Shown one piece after another: positions 1-7,727 of a DNA stretch of 64,000 nucleotides. The position numbers and the translations under genes were made by a program. This DNA is from Streptomyces sp. LHD-70 (GTDB lineage: Bacteria > Actinomycetota > Actinomycetes > Streptomycetales > Streptomycetaceae). Below the pieces are notes generated by a model, which made no database searches, had not been told where the DNA came from, and was given only the letters and a program-made list of their open reading frames with translations. The stretch's first letter is position 1. Each line of letters opens with the position of its first letter. The stretch covers positions 558,001 to 622,000 of the forward strand of contig NZ_JAVIFW010000001.1 of the NCBI RefSeq assembly GCF_031157275.1, given 5' to 3'.

Positions 1-2483
1 CCGACCTGGCCACCGCGACCCTGCGGGCCGCCCTCGCCATCGCCCGCGGTGCGGCGCCCGAGGACGACGCGCTCTGCTCGCTCGCCGTGATCGCGATGGG
101 GAAGTGCGGCGGGCACGAGCTGAACTACGTGTCCGACGTGGACGTCATCTTCGTCGCGGAGCCCGCCAATGGCGCCGACGAGTCCAAGGCCATGCAGGCC
201 GCGACCCGGCTCGCCTCGCACATGATGCGGATCTGCTCCGAGACGACCGTCGAGGGCACCATCTGGCCCGTCGACGCCAACCTGCGGCCCGAGGGGCGCA
301 ACGGCCCGCTCGTCCGCACCCTCTCCTCGCACCTCGCCTACTACCAACGCTGGGCCAAGACCTGGGAGTTCCAGGCCCTCCTCAAGGCCCGCCCGGTCGC
401 CGGCGACCCCGAGTTGGGCGAGGCGTACGTGGAGACGCTGGCCCCGCTGGTCTGGCAGGCCGCCGAGCGCGACAACTTCGTGCCCGACGTGCAGAAGATG
501 CGCCGCCGGGTCGTGGACAACATCCCCGCCGCCGAGATCGAGCGCGAGCTGAAGCTCGGGCCCGGCGGCCTGCGGGACGTCGAATTCGCCGTCCAGCTCC
601 TGCAGTTGGTGCACGGCAGGGCCGATGCCTCGCTGCGCAGCGGTTCCACCCTCGACGCCCTCGCGGCCCTCGCGGCAGGCGGGTACGTGGGCCGGGCCGA
701 CGCCGCCCAGCTGGACGCCGCGTACCGCTTCCTGCGCGCCATGGAGCACCGCATCCAGCTGTACCGGCTGCGCCGTACCCATCTCGTGCCCGAGGACGAG
801 CGGGACCTGCGCCGCCTCGGCCGCTCCCTCGGCCTGCGCACCGAACCCGTCACCGAGCTGGGCCGGGCCTGGCGGCGGCACGCGGCCGTGGTCCGCAGGC
901 TGCACGAGAAGATCTTCTACCGGCCGCTCCTCGACGCCGTCGCCCAGCTCGCCCCCGGCGAGACCCGGCTCTCCGCGGACGCGGCCCGCGAACGCCTCGT
1001 CGCCCTCGGGTACGCCGACCCGGCCGCCGCCCTGCGCCACCTGGAGGCGCTGGCCTCGGGTGTGACGCGGAAGGCCGCCATCCAGCGCACCCTGCTCCCC
1101 GTGCTGCTCGGCTGGTTCGCGGACTCCGCCGACCCGGACGCGGGCCTGCTCGGCTTCCGCAAGGTCTCCGACGCCCTCGGCAAGACCCCCTGGTACCTGC
1201 GGCTCCTGCGCGACGAGGGCGCCGCCGCCGAGAACCTCGCCCGCGTCCTGTCCGCCGGCCGGCTCGCCCCCGACCTGCTGCTGCGCGCCCCGGAGGCGGT
1301 CGCCCTGCTCGGCGACTCCCGGGGCCTCGAGCCGCGCGGCCGGGACCACCTGGAGCAGGAGATCCTCGCCGCCGTGCGCCGGGCCGACGGCGCCGAGCAG
1401 GCCGTCGCGGCGGCCCGCGGGGTACGCCGCCGCGAGCTGTTCCGTACGGCCGCGGGCGACCTGATCGGCTCGTACGGGACGGAGGACAGCCCGGCCGAGG
1501 CTGACCCCGGTGCGTTGGTGGACCGGGTCGGGAGCGCGGTCTCCGACCTCACCGCCGCCACCCTCGCCGGGGCACTCCGTGCCGTGGTCCGGGCGGGCTG
1601 GGGGGACGAACTGCCCACCCGGTTCACCGTCATCGGCATGGGCCGCTTCGGCGGGCACGAGCTGGGCTACGGCTCCGACGCCGACGTGCTCTTCGTGCAC
1701 GAGCCGCGCGAGGGCGTCGACGACCAGGAGGCGGCCAAGGCCGCGAACCAGGTGGTCGCCGAGATGCGCCGGCTCCTCCAGCTGCCCACGTCCGACCCGC
1801 CGCTGCTCATCGACGCGGACCTGCGCCCGGAGGGCAAGAGCGGCCCGCTGGTGCGCACCCTCAAGTCGTACGCCGCGTACTACCACCGCTGGTCGCACGT
1901 CTGGGAGAGCCAGGCGCTGCTGCGCGCCGAGCCCGTCGCGGGCGACGCGGACCTGGGGCGCCGCTTCATCGAGCTGGTCGACCCGCTGCGCTACCCGCAG
2001 GAGGGCCTCGGCGACGACGCGGTGCGAGAGATCCGCCGCCTCAAGGCCCGTATGGAGGCCGAGCGGATGCCGCGCGGCGCCGACCCGACGCTGCACGCCA
2101 AGCTGGGCCGCGGCGGGCTCTCCGACGTCGAGTGGGCGGTGCAGCTCCTCCAGCTCCAGGAGGGCTGGGCCGAGCCGGGCCTGCGGACGACCAGGACCCG
2201 TGAGGCGCTGGCCGCGGCGCGTGCCGCCGAGCTGATCTCCACGGAGGACGCGGAGGTCCTCGACGAGGCCTGGGTGCTCGCCACCCGCGTACGGAACGCG
2301 GTGATGCTGGTGCGCGGCCGGGCCGGCGACACGTTCCCGTCGGACGGCCGCGAACTGGCCGCGGTGGGCCGCTATCTCGGGTACGAGGCGGGCACGGTCG
2401 GCGAGATGATCGACGATTACCGGCGGATTACCCGGCGGGCCCGGCACGTGGTGGAGGAGCTGTTCTACGGGGCTGCCGGGTAG
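1..2483 (+). CDS. glnE: Glutamine synthetase adenylyltransferase/deadenylase, 3' part (5' end outside window)
   Basis: GlnE transfers AMP to, and removes it from, a tyrosine of GlnA-type glutamine synthetase, lowering its activity when nitrogen is plentiful. About 827 residues lie in the window; the frame is already open at base 3, so the start is upstream. The two-fold architecture is visible. A first nucleotidyltransferase site (GGHELNYVSDVDVIF, near base 110-155) is followed by a helical segment with KLGPGGLRDVEFAVQLLQL. A second site (GGHELGYGSDADVLF, near 1647-1695) is followed by KLGRGGLSDVEWAVQLLQL. By analogy with the E. coli enzyme the first half is the deadenylase and the second the adenylase, and the Asp pairs are intact in both. 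Its target glnA is at 30.3-31.7 kb, with Tyr397 present. Identification is firm; only the 5' end is missing. Confidence 0.97.
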   Translation, partial: DLATATLRAALAIARGAAPEDDALCSLAVIAMGKCGGHELNYVSDVDVIFVAEPANGADESKAMQAATRLASHMMRICSETTVEGTIWPVDANLRPEGRNGPLVRTLSSHLAYYQRWAKTWEFQALLKARPVAGDPELGEAYVETLAPLVWQAAERDNFVPDVQKMRRRVVDNIPAAEIERELKLGPGGLRDVEFAVQLLQLVHGRADASLRSGSTLDALAALAAGGYVGRADAAQLDAAYRFLRAMEHRIQLYRLRRTHLVPEDERDLRRLGRSLGLRTEPVTELGRAWRRHAAVVRRLHEKIFYRPLLDAVAQLAPGETRLSADAARERLVALGYADPAAALRHLEALASGVTRKAAIQRTLLPVLLGWFADSADPDAGLLGFRKVSDALGKTPWYLRLLRDEGAAAENLARVLSAGRLAPDLLLRAPEAVALLGDSRGLEPRGRDHLEQEILAAVRRADGAEQAVAAARGVRRRELFRTAAGDLIGSYGTEDSPAEADPGALVDRVGSAVSDLTAATLAGALRAVVRAGWGDELPTRFTVIGMGRFGGHELGYGSDADVLFVHEPREGVDDQEAAKAANQVVAEMRRLLQLPTSDPPLLIDADLRPEGKSGPLVRTLKSYAAYYHRWSHVWESQALLRAEPVAGDADLGRRFIELVDPLRYPQEGLGDDAVREIRRLKARMEAERMPRGADPTLHAKLGRGGLSDVEWAVQLLQLQEGWAEPGLRTTRTREALAAARAAELISTEDAEVLDEAWVLATRVRNAVMLVRGRAGDTFPSDGRELAAVGRYLGYEAGTVGEMIDDYRRITRRARHVVEELFYGAAG

Positions 2484-2517
2484 GCCGACCTCAGGGGCGT
2501 CGTCGACTCGGGCACCG

Positions 2518-3477
2518 TCATCGCCCTGCGGGCTCGTCCTCAAGCGCCGGACGGGCTGATTCTGCCGCGGCGGCTTCGCTGGTTCCCTGCGGGCCGGTGG
2601 GGGCTGGTCGCGCAGTTCCCCGCGCCCCTTGGGGGCGCCCCCTGACTGCGGCCATCCGGCGCGGCAGGCGGTGCGGGGCCCTGCCGTACCAGACGCGGGT
2701 GAGCGCGAGGGCCGCCATGAGGCAGAGGAGGCCGCCGATCGCGTCGAGCCAGAAGTGGTTGGCCGTCGCGATGATCACCACGAGCGTCGCCAGCGGGTAC
2801 AGCACGGCAAGGACCTTGACCCACGGCACCCGGGCGAGCGTGAACAGGGCGAGGCCGCACCACAGCGACCAGCCGATGTGCATCGACGGCATCGCCGCGT
2901 ACTGGTTCGTCATGTGCTTCAGGTCGCCGGAGGCCATCGAGCCCCAGGTCTCGTGGACGAGGACCGTGTCGACGAAGCCGCCGCCCTCGAAGAGCCGCGG
3001 CGGGGCCAGCGGGAAGAAGTAGAAGCCGACCAGGGCGAGACCGGTGGTCACGAAGAGGACGGTGCGCATCGCCGCGTACCGGCCGGGGTGGCGGCGGTAC
3101 AGCCACACCAGTACCGCGATCGTCACGATGAAGTGCAGCGTCGCGTAGTAGTAGTTCATGCCGACGACGAGCCATGTCACCGAGTTCACGGCCTGGTTGA
3201 CGCCCCGCTCGAAGGCGAGGCCGATGGCCTGCTCGGCCTGCCAGATCCAGTCGGCGTTCTGCATCGCCGCGGCCTGCTGCTCGGGCACGGCGTTGCGCAC
3301 CAGGGAGTACAGCCAGTAACTCACCGCGATGAGGGCCAGCTCGTACCAGATACGGGGGCGCCGGGGGGTGCGCAGTCGGCGCACGAAGGCCCCTGCCGGA
3401 CGGGTTCCCTCCGCTTCGAGGGGTGAGGTTCCGGCCGCCGTCCGACCTTCCCGTGTACTCACATTCGTCTCACCCAT
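2518..3477 (-). CDS. PAP2 superfamily membrane phosphatase (AUR1/inositol phosphotransferase-like)
   Basis: A 319-residue integral membrane protein of the type 2 phosphatidic acid phosphatase superfamily, probably acting on a lipid phosphate at the outer membrane face. After a ~40-residue cytoplasmic N-terminus come about six hydrophobic segments. The superfamily active site is visible as PSMH at residues 197-200 and NHFWLD at 240-245, whose His and Asp are the expected catalytic pair. The arrangement, with APPRL before it, resembles the AUR1/PAP2_3 branch, but the substrate cannot be read from sequence. The last ~43 residues (from about residue 277) are low-complexity and are encoded by dispersed intergenic repeats that occur elsewhere in the window (see 2521-2650), so the natural protein probably ended earlier. 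The start is one of several close candidates. It lies between glnE and the LacI gene. Confidence 0.85.
   Translation of the reverse strand: MGETNVSTREGRTAAGTSPLEAEGTRPAGAFVRRLRTPRRPRIWYELALIAVSYWLYSLVRNAVPEQQAAAMQNADWIWQAEQAIGLAFERGVNQAVNSVTWLVVGMNYYYATLHFIVTIAVLVWLYRRHPGRYAAMRTVLFVTTGLALVGFYFFPLAPPRLFEGGGFVDTVLVHETWGSMASGDLKHMTNQYAAMPSMHIGWSLWCGLALFTLARVPWVKVLAVLYPLATLVVIIATANHFWLDAIGGLLCLMAALALTRVWYGRAPHRLPRRMAAVRGRPQGARGTARPAPTGPQGTSEAAAAESARPALEDEPAGR
2521..2650 (-). repeat. Adjacent dispersed intergenic repeats A and B, captured as the 3' end of the PAP2 gene
   Basis: Read on the minus strand, 2521-2560 matches repeat A (core GTCCGGCGCTTGAGGACGAG, flanked by AGCCC and a GGGCGA end), also present at 32446-32484 and split at 49308-49377. 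Bases 2602-2640 match repeat B (AGGGGCGCGGGG followed by a CGCGACCAGCCCCCAC-type segment), of which a diverged copy lies at 4728-4815. Both lie inside the PAP2 frame and encode its tail, which ends in ARPALEDEPAGR. These sequences are familiar from intergenic regions of many Streptomyces genomes (from memory, not searched). Their role is unknown; the hairpin potential suggests transcript ends. Confidence 0.75.
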
Positions 3478-3595
3478 GGACAGAAAGTCTGCCAGAAATT
3501 CACCTTTGCCCGATCATCCCTCGGGTGGGTCCGGGGTGCATTTTCTACGCCCCAGGAACGATGCGTGAAAGGCCTCAGACCGAGGAATCTCGGCT

Positions 3596-4633
3596 TCAAC
3601 CCTTAGGGGAAGAAGCCTTGCGCGCAGAAGCAGTTGAACCGCGTACGACCAGTTCGGGCATGAACACGAACTCGCTGCGCGGGGCCGGGGTGCCCGCGAT
3701 CTCCTCGAGCAGCGTGTTCACCGCGGCCTGGCCCATCGCCGGGACGGGTTTGCGCACCGTGGTCAGCGGCGGGTCGGTGAACGCGATCAGCGGGGAGTCG
3801 TCGAAGCCGACCACCGAGATGTCGTCCGGCACCTCGAGGCCGCGCCGGCGTGCCGCGCGGATGGCACCGAGGGCCATCATGTCGCTCGCGCACACCACCG
3901 CCGTGCAGCCCCGGTCAAGGAGCGCCGCGGCCGCCGCCTGCCCGCCCTCCAAGGTGAACAGCGAGTGCTGGACGAGCCGCTCGTGCACCGCGTCCTCATC
4001 GAGGCCCAGCTGCTCCCGTACGGCCCGTACGAACCCCTCGATCTTCCGCTGCACCGGCACGAACCGCTTCGGGCCGAGGGCCAGGCCGATGTCCGTGTGC
4101 CCGAGGGAGACGAGGTGGGTCACGGCCAGGCGCATCGCGGCCCGGTCGTCGGGAGAGATGAACGGGGCCCGCACCTTCTCCGCGAAGCCGTCGACCAGGA
4201 CGAACGGCACGCCCTGGGCACGCAGCTGCTCGTAGCGGTCCATGTCGGCGCTGGTGTCGGCGTGCAGCCCGGAGACGAAGATGATGCCGGAGACACCGCG
4301 GTCCACGAGCATCTCCGTCAGCTCGTCCTCCGTGGACCCGCCGGGGGTCTGGGTGGCGAGCACCGGCGTGTACCCCTGCCGGGTCAGGGCCTGGCCGATG
4401 ACCTGTGCGAGGGCCGGGAAGATCGGATTCTCCAGCTCCGGCGTGATCAGCCCGACCAGACCCGCGCTCCGGCTGCGCAGCCGCACCGGGCGCTCGTAGC
4501 CGAGGACGTCGAGAGCGGCAAGCACGGACTGGCGGGTGGTCGCGGCTACGCCCGGCTTCCCGTTCAGCACCCTGCTGACCGTGGCCTCGCTGACCCCCGC
4601 CTGGGCTGCGATGTCGGCAAGCCTCGCGGTCAT
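3596..4633 (-). CDS. malR: LacI-family repressor, probably MalR (maltose regulator)
   Basis: A 345-residue LacI/GalR regulator. Residues 3-25 form the helix-turn-helix (LADIAAQAGVSEATVSRVLN), followed by the hinge helix and a periplasmic-binding-protein-like effector domain with the usual ending VVGFDDSPLIAFTDPPLTTV. The ATG at 4633 places the HTH at the N-terminus as in the family; upstream codons in frame (4657, 4678) would add an unconserved extension, and no clear ribosome site distinguishes them. From memory, the gene order glnE, membrane protein, malR and the protein length fit the S. coelicolor maltose repressor, but the malEFG transport genes that follow malR there are absent here. 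The family assignment is certain; the name malR is inference. If correct, it would repress maltose/maltodextrin uptake and amylase genes located elsewhere. Confidence 0.8.
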   Translation of the reverse strand: MTARLADIAAQAGVSEATVSRVLNGKPGVAATTRQSVLAALDVLGYERPVRLRSRSAGLVGLITPELENPIFPALAQVIGQALTRQGYTPVLATQTPGGSTEDELTEMLVDRGVSGIIFVSGLHADTSADMDRYEQLRAQGVPFVLVDGFAEKVRAPFISPDDRAAMRLAVTHLVSLGHTDIGLALGPKRFVPVQRKIEGFVRAVREQLGLDEDAVHERLVQHSLFTLEGGQAAAAALLDRGCTAVVCASDMMALGAIRAARRRGLEVPDDISVVGFDDSPLIAFTDPPLTTVRKPVPAMGQAAVNTLLEEIAGTPAPRSEFVFMPELVVRGSTASARKASSPKG

Positions 4634-4727
4634 GGGACGCGACTGTACCGGGCGCATCCGGCAGTGCCTATCGGGCAAGGAGTCCCTGGCGGGCTCCTAC
4701 GGTCAACTCCCGTGCCCCGCAGAGGGC

Positions 4728-4815
4728 ATGGTGACGTGCCCCGTAAGGGGCGCGGGGCTGTCACATTTGCGGCTCCGCCGCGGGGCGCGAGCAACCACCG
4801 ACGGCCCGCACCCGG
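4728..4815 (+). repeat. Diverged copy of dispersed intergenic repeat B
   Basis: Contains CCCCGTAAGGGGCGCGGGGC followed by TTGCGGCTCCGCCGCGGGGC, two self-complementary stretches, and then GCGCGAGCAACCACCGACGG. It resembles the B repeat at 2602-2640 and lies between the start of the LacI gene and the end of the TetR gene. The hairpins could end transcription of the TetR gene. Function is inferred only from position and symmetry. Confidence 0.55.
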
Positions 4816-4847
4816 CGACGAAACAGAACAGGGCAGACGGGTTGCCG

Positions 4848-5552
4848 TCACACCGAACCCGGCAACGGCGCCAGCGCGACCAGCCGGTCGACCAGGTCCG
4901 CGAAAGGCCCGTCCGACGGCTCGGCGGCGAGGATGCCGCGAAGGACGGACGCCATCTCCTCGTCGTACGCCGCACTGACCGCAGCCAGCGCAGCGAAGTC
5001 GTGGACCAGCTGGAGTTCGAGCTCGGCGCGCGGCACCCGGCGGCCGTCCAGCCACAGCAGTGCCGTGGACTCCGCGAGCGACACCCAGGAGCGCACGACG
5101 AGTTGGAGGCGGGCGGACGGCGCGGTGATGCCGAGGTGCGCGAGGATCTGCTCGTACGCGGCCTGCCGGACCGAGTCGATCAGGGCGTTGGTGGTCGACG
5201 AACCGACCGCGGGGCCGCCGCGCATCAGGGCCGAGAAGCCCGGGCCGTGCTCGTCGACGAAGTCGAAGAAGCGGCCCATCACCCGCAACAGGCGGGCGCC
5301 GAGGGGGCCTTCGCGCGGCTCCTCGAAACGCTCGGCGAGGTCTTCCGCGGCCTTGCGCAGCGCCGCTTCGTACAGGCTGCGCTTGCCCGGGAAGTAGTGG
5401 TACACCAGCGGGCGGGAAATTCCCGCCGCACCGGCTATCTCGTCGATGGAGACCTCGTCGGGGGAGCGGTGGCTGAACAGTTCGAGCGCCACGGCGATCA
5501 ACTGCTCCCGCCGCTCCTCGACTCCCATCCTGCGGCGCACCCCGGTCGTCAT
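4848..5552 (-). CDS. TetR/AcrR-family transcriptional regulator
   Basis: A 234-residue TetR-type regulator. The N-terminal DNA-binding domain spans about residues 12-60, with VSIDEIAGAAGISRPLVYHY as the helix-turn-helix and the typical FPGKRSLYEAAL that follows. The remaining ~170 residues form the all-helical ligand/dimer domain and are not informative about the effector. It is the last gene of a same-strand run, hydrolase (6685-7611), ferredoxin reductase (5607-6683), this gene, with a 54-base gap before it. It therefore most likely controls that operon; a 5-4-5 inverted repeat immediately upstream of the first gene (7621-7634) is a candidate operator. The ATG at 5552 has a weak AGGGTG about 8 bases upstream. 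Confidence 0.9.
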   Translation of the reverse strand: MTTGVRRRMGVEERREQLIAVALELFSHRSPDEVSIDEIAGAAGISRPLVYHYFPGKRSLYEAALRKAAEDLAERFEEPREGPLGARLLRVMGRFFDFVDEHGPGFSALMRGGPAVGSSTTNALIDSVRQAAYEQILAHLGITAPSARLQLVVRSWVSLAESTALLWLDGRRVPRAELELQLVHDFAALAAVSAAYDEEMASVLRGILAAEPSDGPFADLVDRLVALAPLPGSV

Positions 5553-5606
5553 ACGAACACCCTAATGGGCGGTGCCACGTTCGACGCCAGGGGTCGACCG
5601 TGCGGA

Positions 5607-6683
5607 TCACAGGTCCAGGACCAGCCTCCCGCCGCGCGCGCGGGACACGCAGATCAGCATCGAGTCGCGCCGCTCCTCGTCCGTGAGCAGCTCGTCGCGG
5701 TGCTCGACCTCGCCCGCCACGACCCTCAGTCGGCAGGTGCCGCAGAAGCCCTGCTCGCAGGAGTACGCGACGTTCGGCAGCTGCTCGCGGACTGCGGCGA
5801 GGACCGTCTCGTCGGCCGGGACGGCCACCGTGGTGCCGCTGCGCCGCAGTTCGACCTCGAAGGCCGTGTTGCCCTCGGTGGCCGCGGCGGGCGTGAACCG
5901 TTCCAGGTGCAGGGTGCTGCCGTGCGGGAGCGCCGCCGCCACCGCGTCCATCAGGCCCTCGGGCCCGCAGCAGTACACGGCCGCGGCCTGCGGCGCCCCG
6001 TCGAAGAGCGCGGCCGCGTCGGGCCGGCCGGACTCGTCCTCGGCGATCACCGTCACCCGGCCCCGGCGGCTGCGGCCGAGCCGCTCCACCTCGTCCAGGA
6101 ACGGCATCGAGGCGCGGGAGCGGCCCGCGTACACCAACTGCCACTGCGCGCCGGACAGTTCGGCCGCGCGCAGCATCGGCAGGACCGGGGTGATGCCGAT
6201 GCCGCCGGCCACGAAGACGTACGCGTGCGCGGGCTCCAGCGGGAAGCGGTTGCGCGGGCCGCGCACCTCGATCTCGGTGCCCTCGGCCAGCTTCTCGTGC
6301 ACCTCGCGCGAGCCGCCGCGGCCGTCCTCGATCAGCCGGGTCGCCACGGTGTACGCGGTGCGGTCCGCGGGGTCGCCGCAGAGCGAGTACTGCCGGACCG
6401 CCCCGGACGGCAGCACCAGGTCCAGGTGGGCGCCCGGCTCCCAGGCAGGCAGCGGGCCCGATCCCGAGTCGCGCGGCGCAAGGCGCAGCCGGACCACGCC
6501 GTCGGCGACCTCGGTGCGGGCCGCGACCCGCAGACGCTGGGCGCGCCCGCGCGGCCGGCCCGAGATCGGGGTCTGAAGGGCGGGCATCGGCCACAGGGGT
6601 GCGGTCCCCATACGGCTGCGCACGGCCCGCCGTACGAGCAGCGCGGCGCCCGCGACGGCGGCGACGGTGCGGATCCTGGGCAT
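5607..6683 (-). CDS. Ferredoxin reductase-type flavoprotein with C-terminal plant-type [2Fe-2S] domain
   Basis: A 358-residue single-chain electron-transfer protein of the phthalate dioxygenase reductase-like family. A flavin-binding beta-barrel comes first (RQYSLCGDPAD, the flavin-contact motif), then an NAD(P)-binding half (FVAGGIGITPVLPML and YCCGPEGLMDAV), then a ferredoxin domain with the cluster ligands CEQGFCGTC plus a final Cys in MLICVSR. It would pass electrons from NAD(P)H to a partner oxygenase. The stop codon of the upstream hydrolase gene (6685-7611) sits two bases before this ATG, so the two are translationally coupled; a GAAGGG lies 11 bases upstream. A GTG at 6695 is an alternative start but has no ribosome site. 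The immediate partner is probably the adjacent hydrolase. Confidence 0.92.
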   Translation of the reverse strand: MPRIRTVAAVAGAALLVRRAVRSRMGTAPLWPMPALQTPISGRPRGRAQRLRVAARTEVADGVVRLRLAPRDSGSGPLPAWEPGAHLDLVLPSGAVRQYSLCGDPADRTAYTVATRLIEDGRGGSREVHEKLAEGTEIEVRGPRNRFPLEPAHAYVFVAGGIGITPVLPMLRAAELSGAQWQLVYAGRSRASMPFLDEVERLGRSRRGRVTVIAEDESGRPDAAALFDGAPQAAAVYCCGPEGLMDAVAAALPHGSTLHLERFTPAAATEGNTAFEVELRRSGTTVAVPADETVLAAVREQLPNVAYSCEQGFCGTCRLRVVAGEVEHRDELLTDEERRDSMLICVSRARGGRLVLDL

Positions 6684-6684
6684 C

Positions 6685-7611
6685 TCAGGCGGCACCCTTC
6701 TCGCGGGCCTCGGCGGCGACGGCGGCGGGCGACGACGCCAGGTAGGCGACCGCCTGCGCCGTGGAACCCTCGTGCGAGGGGTGGTAGGCGCGGTTCAGAT
6801 ACCGGGGGATGGAGCGGACCATCGCGCCGGTCGTCGGCAGCACGCCCTGCCGGCCCTTGGCGAAGAACTCCTTGAACGTGGCGCGGCCGTCGACCAGCGT
6901 CGGGTCGTTCTCCATGAAGAACCGCGCCCCGCGCTGCCACAGGAAGACGAGCGCGGCGAACGCGACTCCCCAGGTCCGCACCCGGCGCGCGTACGAGCCG
7001 TCCACGTGCATGAACAGGTCGAACGCCACCGAGCGGTGCTCGACCTCCTCCGCGCCGTGCCAGCGCAGCAGGTCCAGCATCGTCGGGTCGGCGCCGCGCC
7101 GGTCCAGCTCGTCGGCGTTCAGGACCCAGTCGCCGAGGAACGCGGTGTAGTGCTCGATCGCCGCGATCGTCGCGATCCGCTCCATCAGCCACCACTTGCG
7201 GGCCTTGCCGGGCGGCAGCGTGCGGTCGCCGAGCAGCTTCTCGAAGAACCAGTCGATCTGCGCGGTGTACGGGGTCGGGTCCAGGCCCTGCTCACGCAGG
7301 TGCGGCAGGACCTCGTCGTGAGCCTGGGAGTGCATGGCCTCCTGCCCGATGAACCCGATCACGTCGGCGCGCAGCTGCTCGTCCTCGATGTACGGCAGGA
7401 CCTGCTTGTAGACGTGCACGAACCAGCGCTCGCCCGCGGGCAGCAGGAGGTGCAGGACGTTGATGGTGTGCGTCGTGAACGGGTCGCCGGGCAGCCAGTG
7501 GAGCGGCGTCTCCTCCCAGGCGAAGGAGACCTTGCGTGCCTTCAGCGCCGTCCACTCGGAGGCGATGGGCTGCGGCGCCCGGTCGAACCGGGCCTGCGGC
7601 GTATTAGACAT
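6685..7611 (-). CDS. Predicted metal-dependent hydrolase (PF10118-type, diiron-like helical protein)
   Basis: A 308-residue, mostly helical protein of the family labelled predicted metal-dependent hydrolase. Several carboxylate/histidine pairs typical of a ferritin-like metal site are visible: QEAMHSQAHDE (near residues 87-97), IAAIEHYTAFLGD (near 142-154) and HGAEEVEHRSVAFD (near 180-193). The spacing of E..H pairs suggests a diiron centre and therefore an oxygenase or desaturase-like reaction rather than hydrolysis. That would fit the ferredoxin reductase encoded immediately downstream with overlapping signals. The ATG at 7611 was chosen because homology begins there; a longer open frame upstream is antisense to the next gene. 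The substrate is unknown; a lipid is a guess based on similar TetR-controlled operons. Confidence 0.85.
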   Translation of the reverse strand: MSNTPQARFDRAPQPIASEWTALKARKVSFAWEETPLHWLPGDPFTTHTINVLHLLLPAGERWFVHVYKQVLPYIEDEQLRADVIGFIGQEAMHSQAHDEVLPHLREQGLDPTPYTAQIDWFFEKLLGDRTLPPGKARKWWLMERIATIAAIEHYTAFLGDWVLNADELDRRGADPTMLDLLRWHGAEEVEHRSVAFDLFMHVDGSYARRVRTWGVAFAALVFLWQRGARFFMENDPTLVDGRATFKEFFAKGRQGVLPTTGAMVRSIPRYLNRAYHPSHEGSTAQAVAYLASSPAAVAAEAREKGAA

Positions 7612-7620
7612 GGCGTCAAT

Positions 7621-7634
7621 GTACTGACGAGTAC
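7621..7634. promoter_or_regulatory. Candidate TetR operator before the hydrolase-reductase-TetR operon
   Basis: GTACTGACGAGTAC is a perfect 5-4-5 inverted repeat lying 9 bases upstream of the hydrolase ATG. Its position in the leader of an operon that ends with a TetR gene suggests the autoregulatory binding site. No second copy was seen in the operon. This is inference from symmetry and position. Confidence 0.45.
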
Positions 7635-7727
7635 GGGCGAGGTGTACCCCTTGTGCGGCCCTTTTCTGACGACTCTCCGGCGCTTGAGGAGCCCGCCGCC
7701 CCTCAGCCCTCCGCTTCCGTACGGCTG

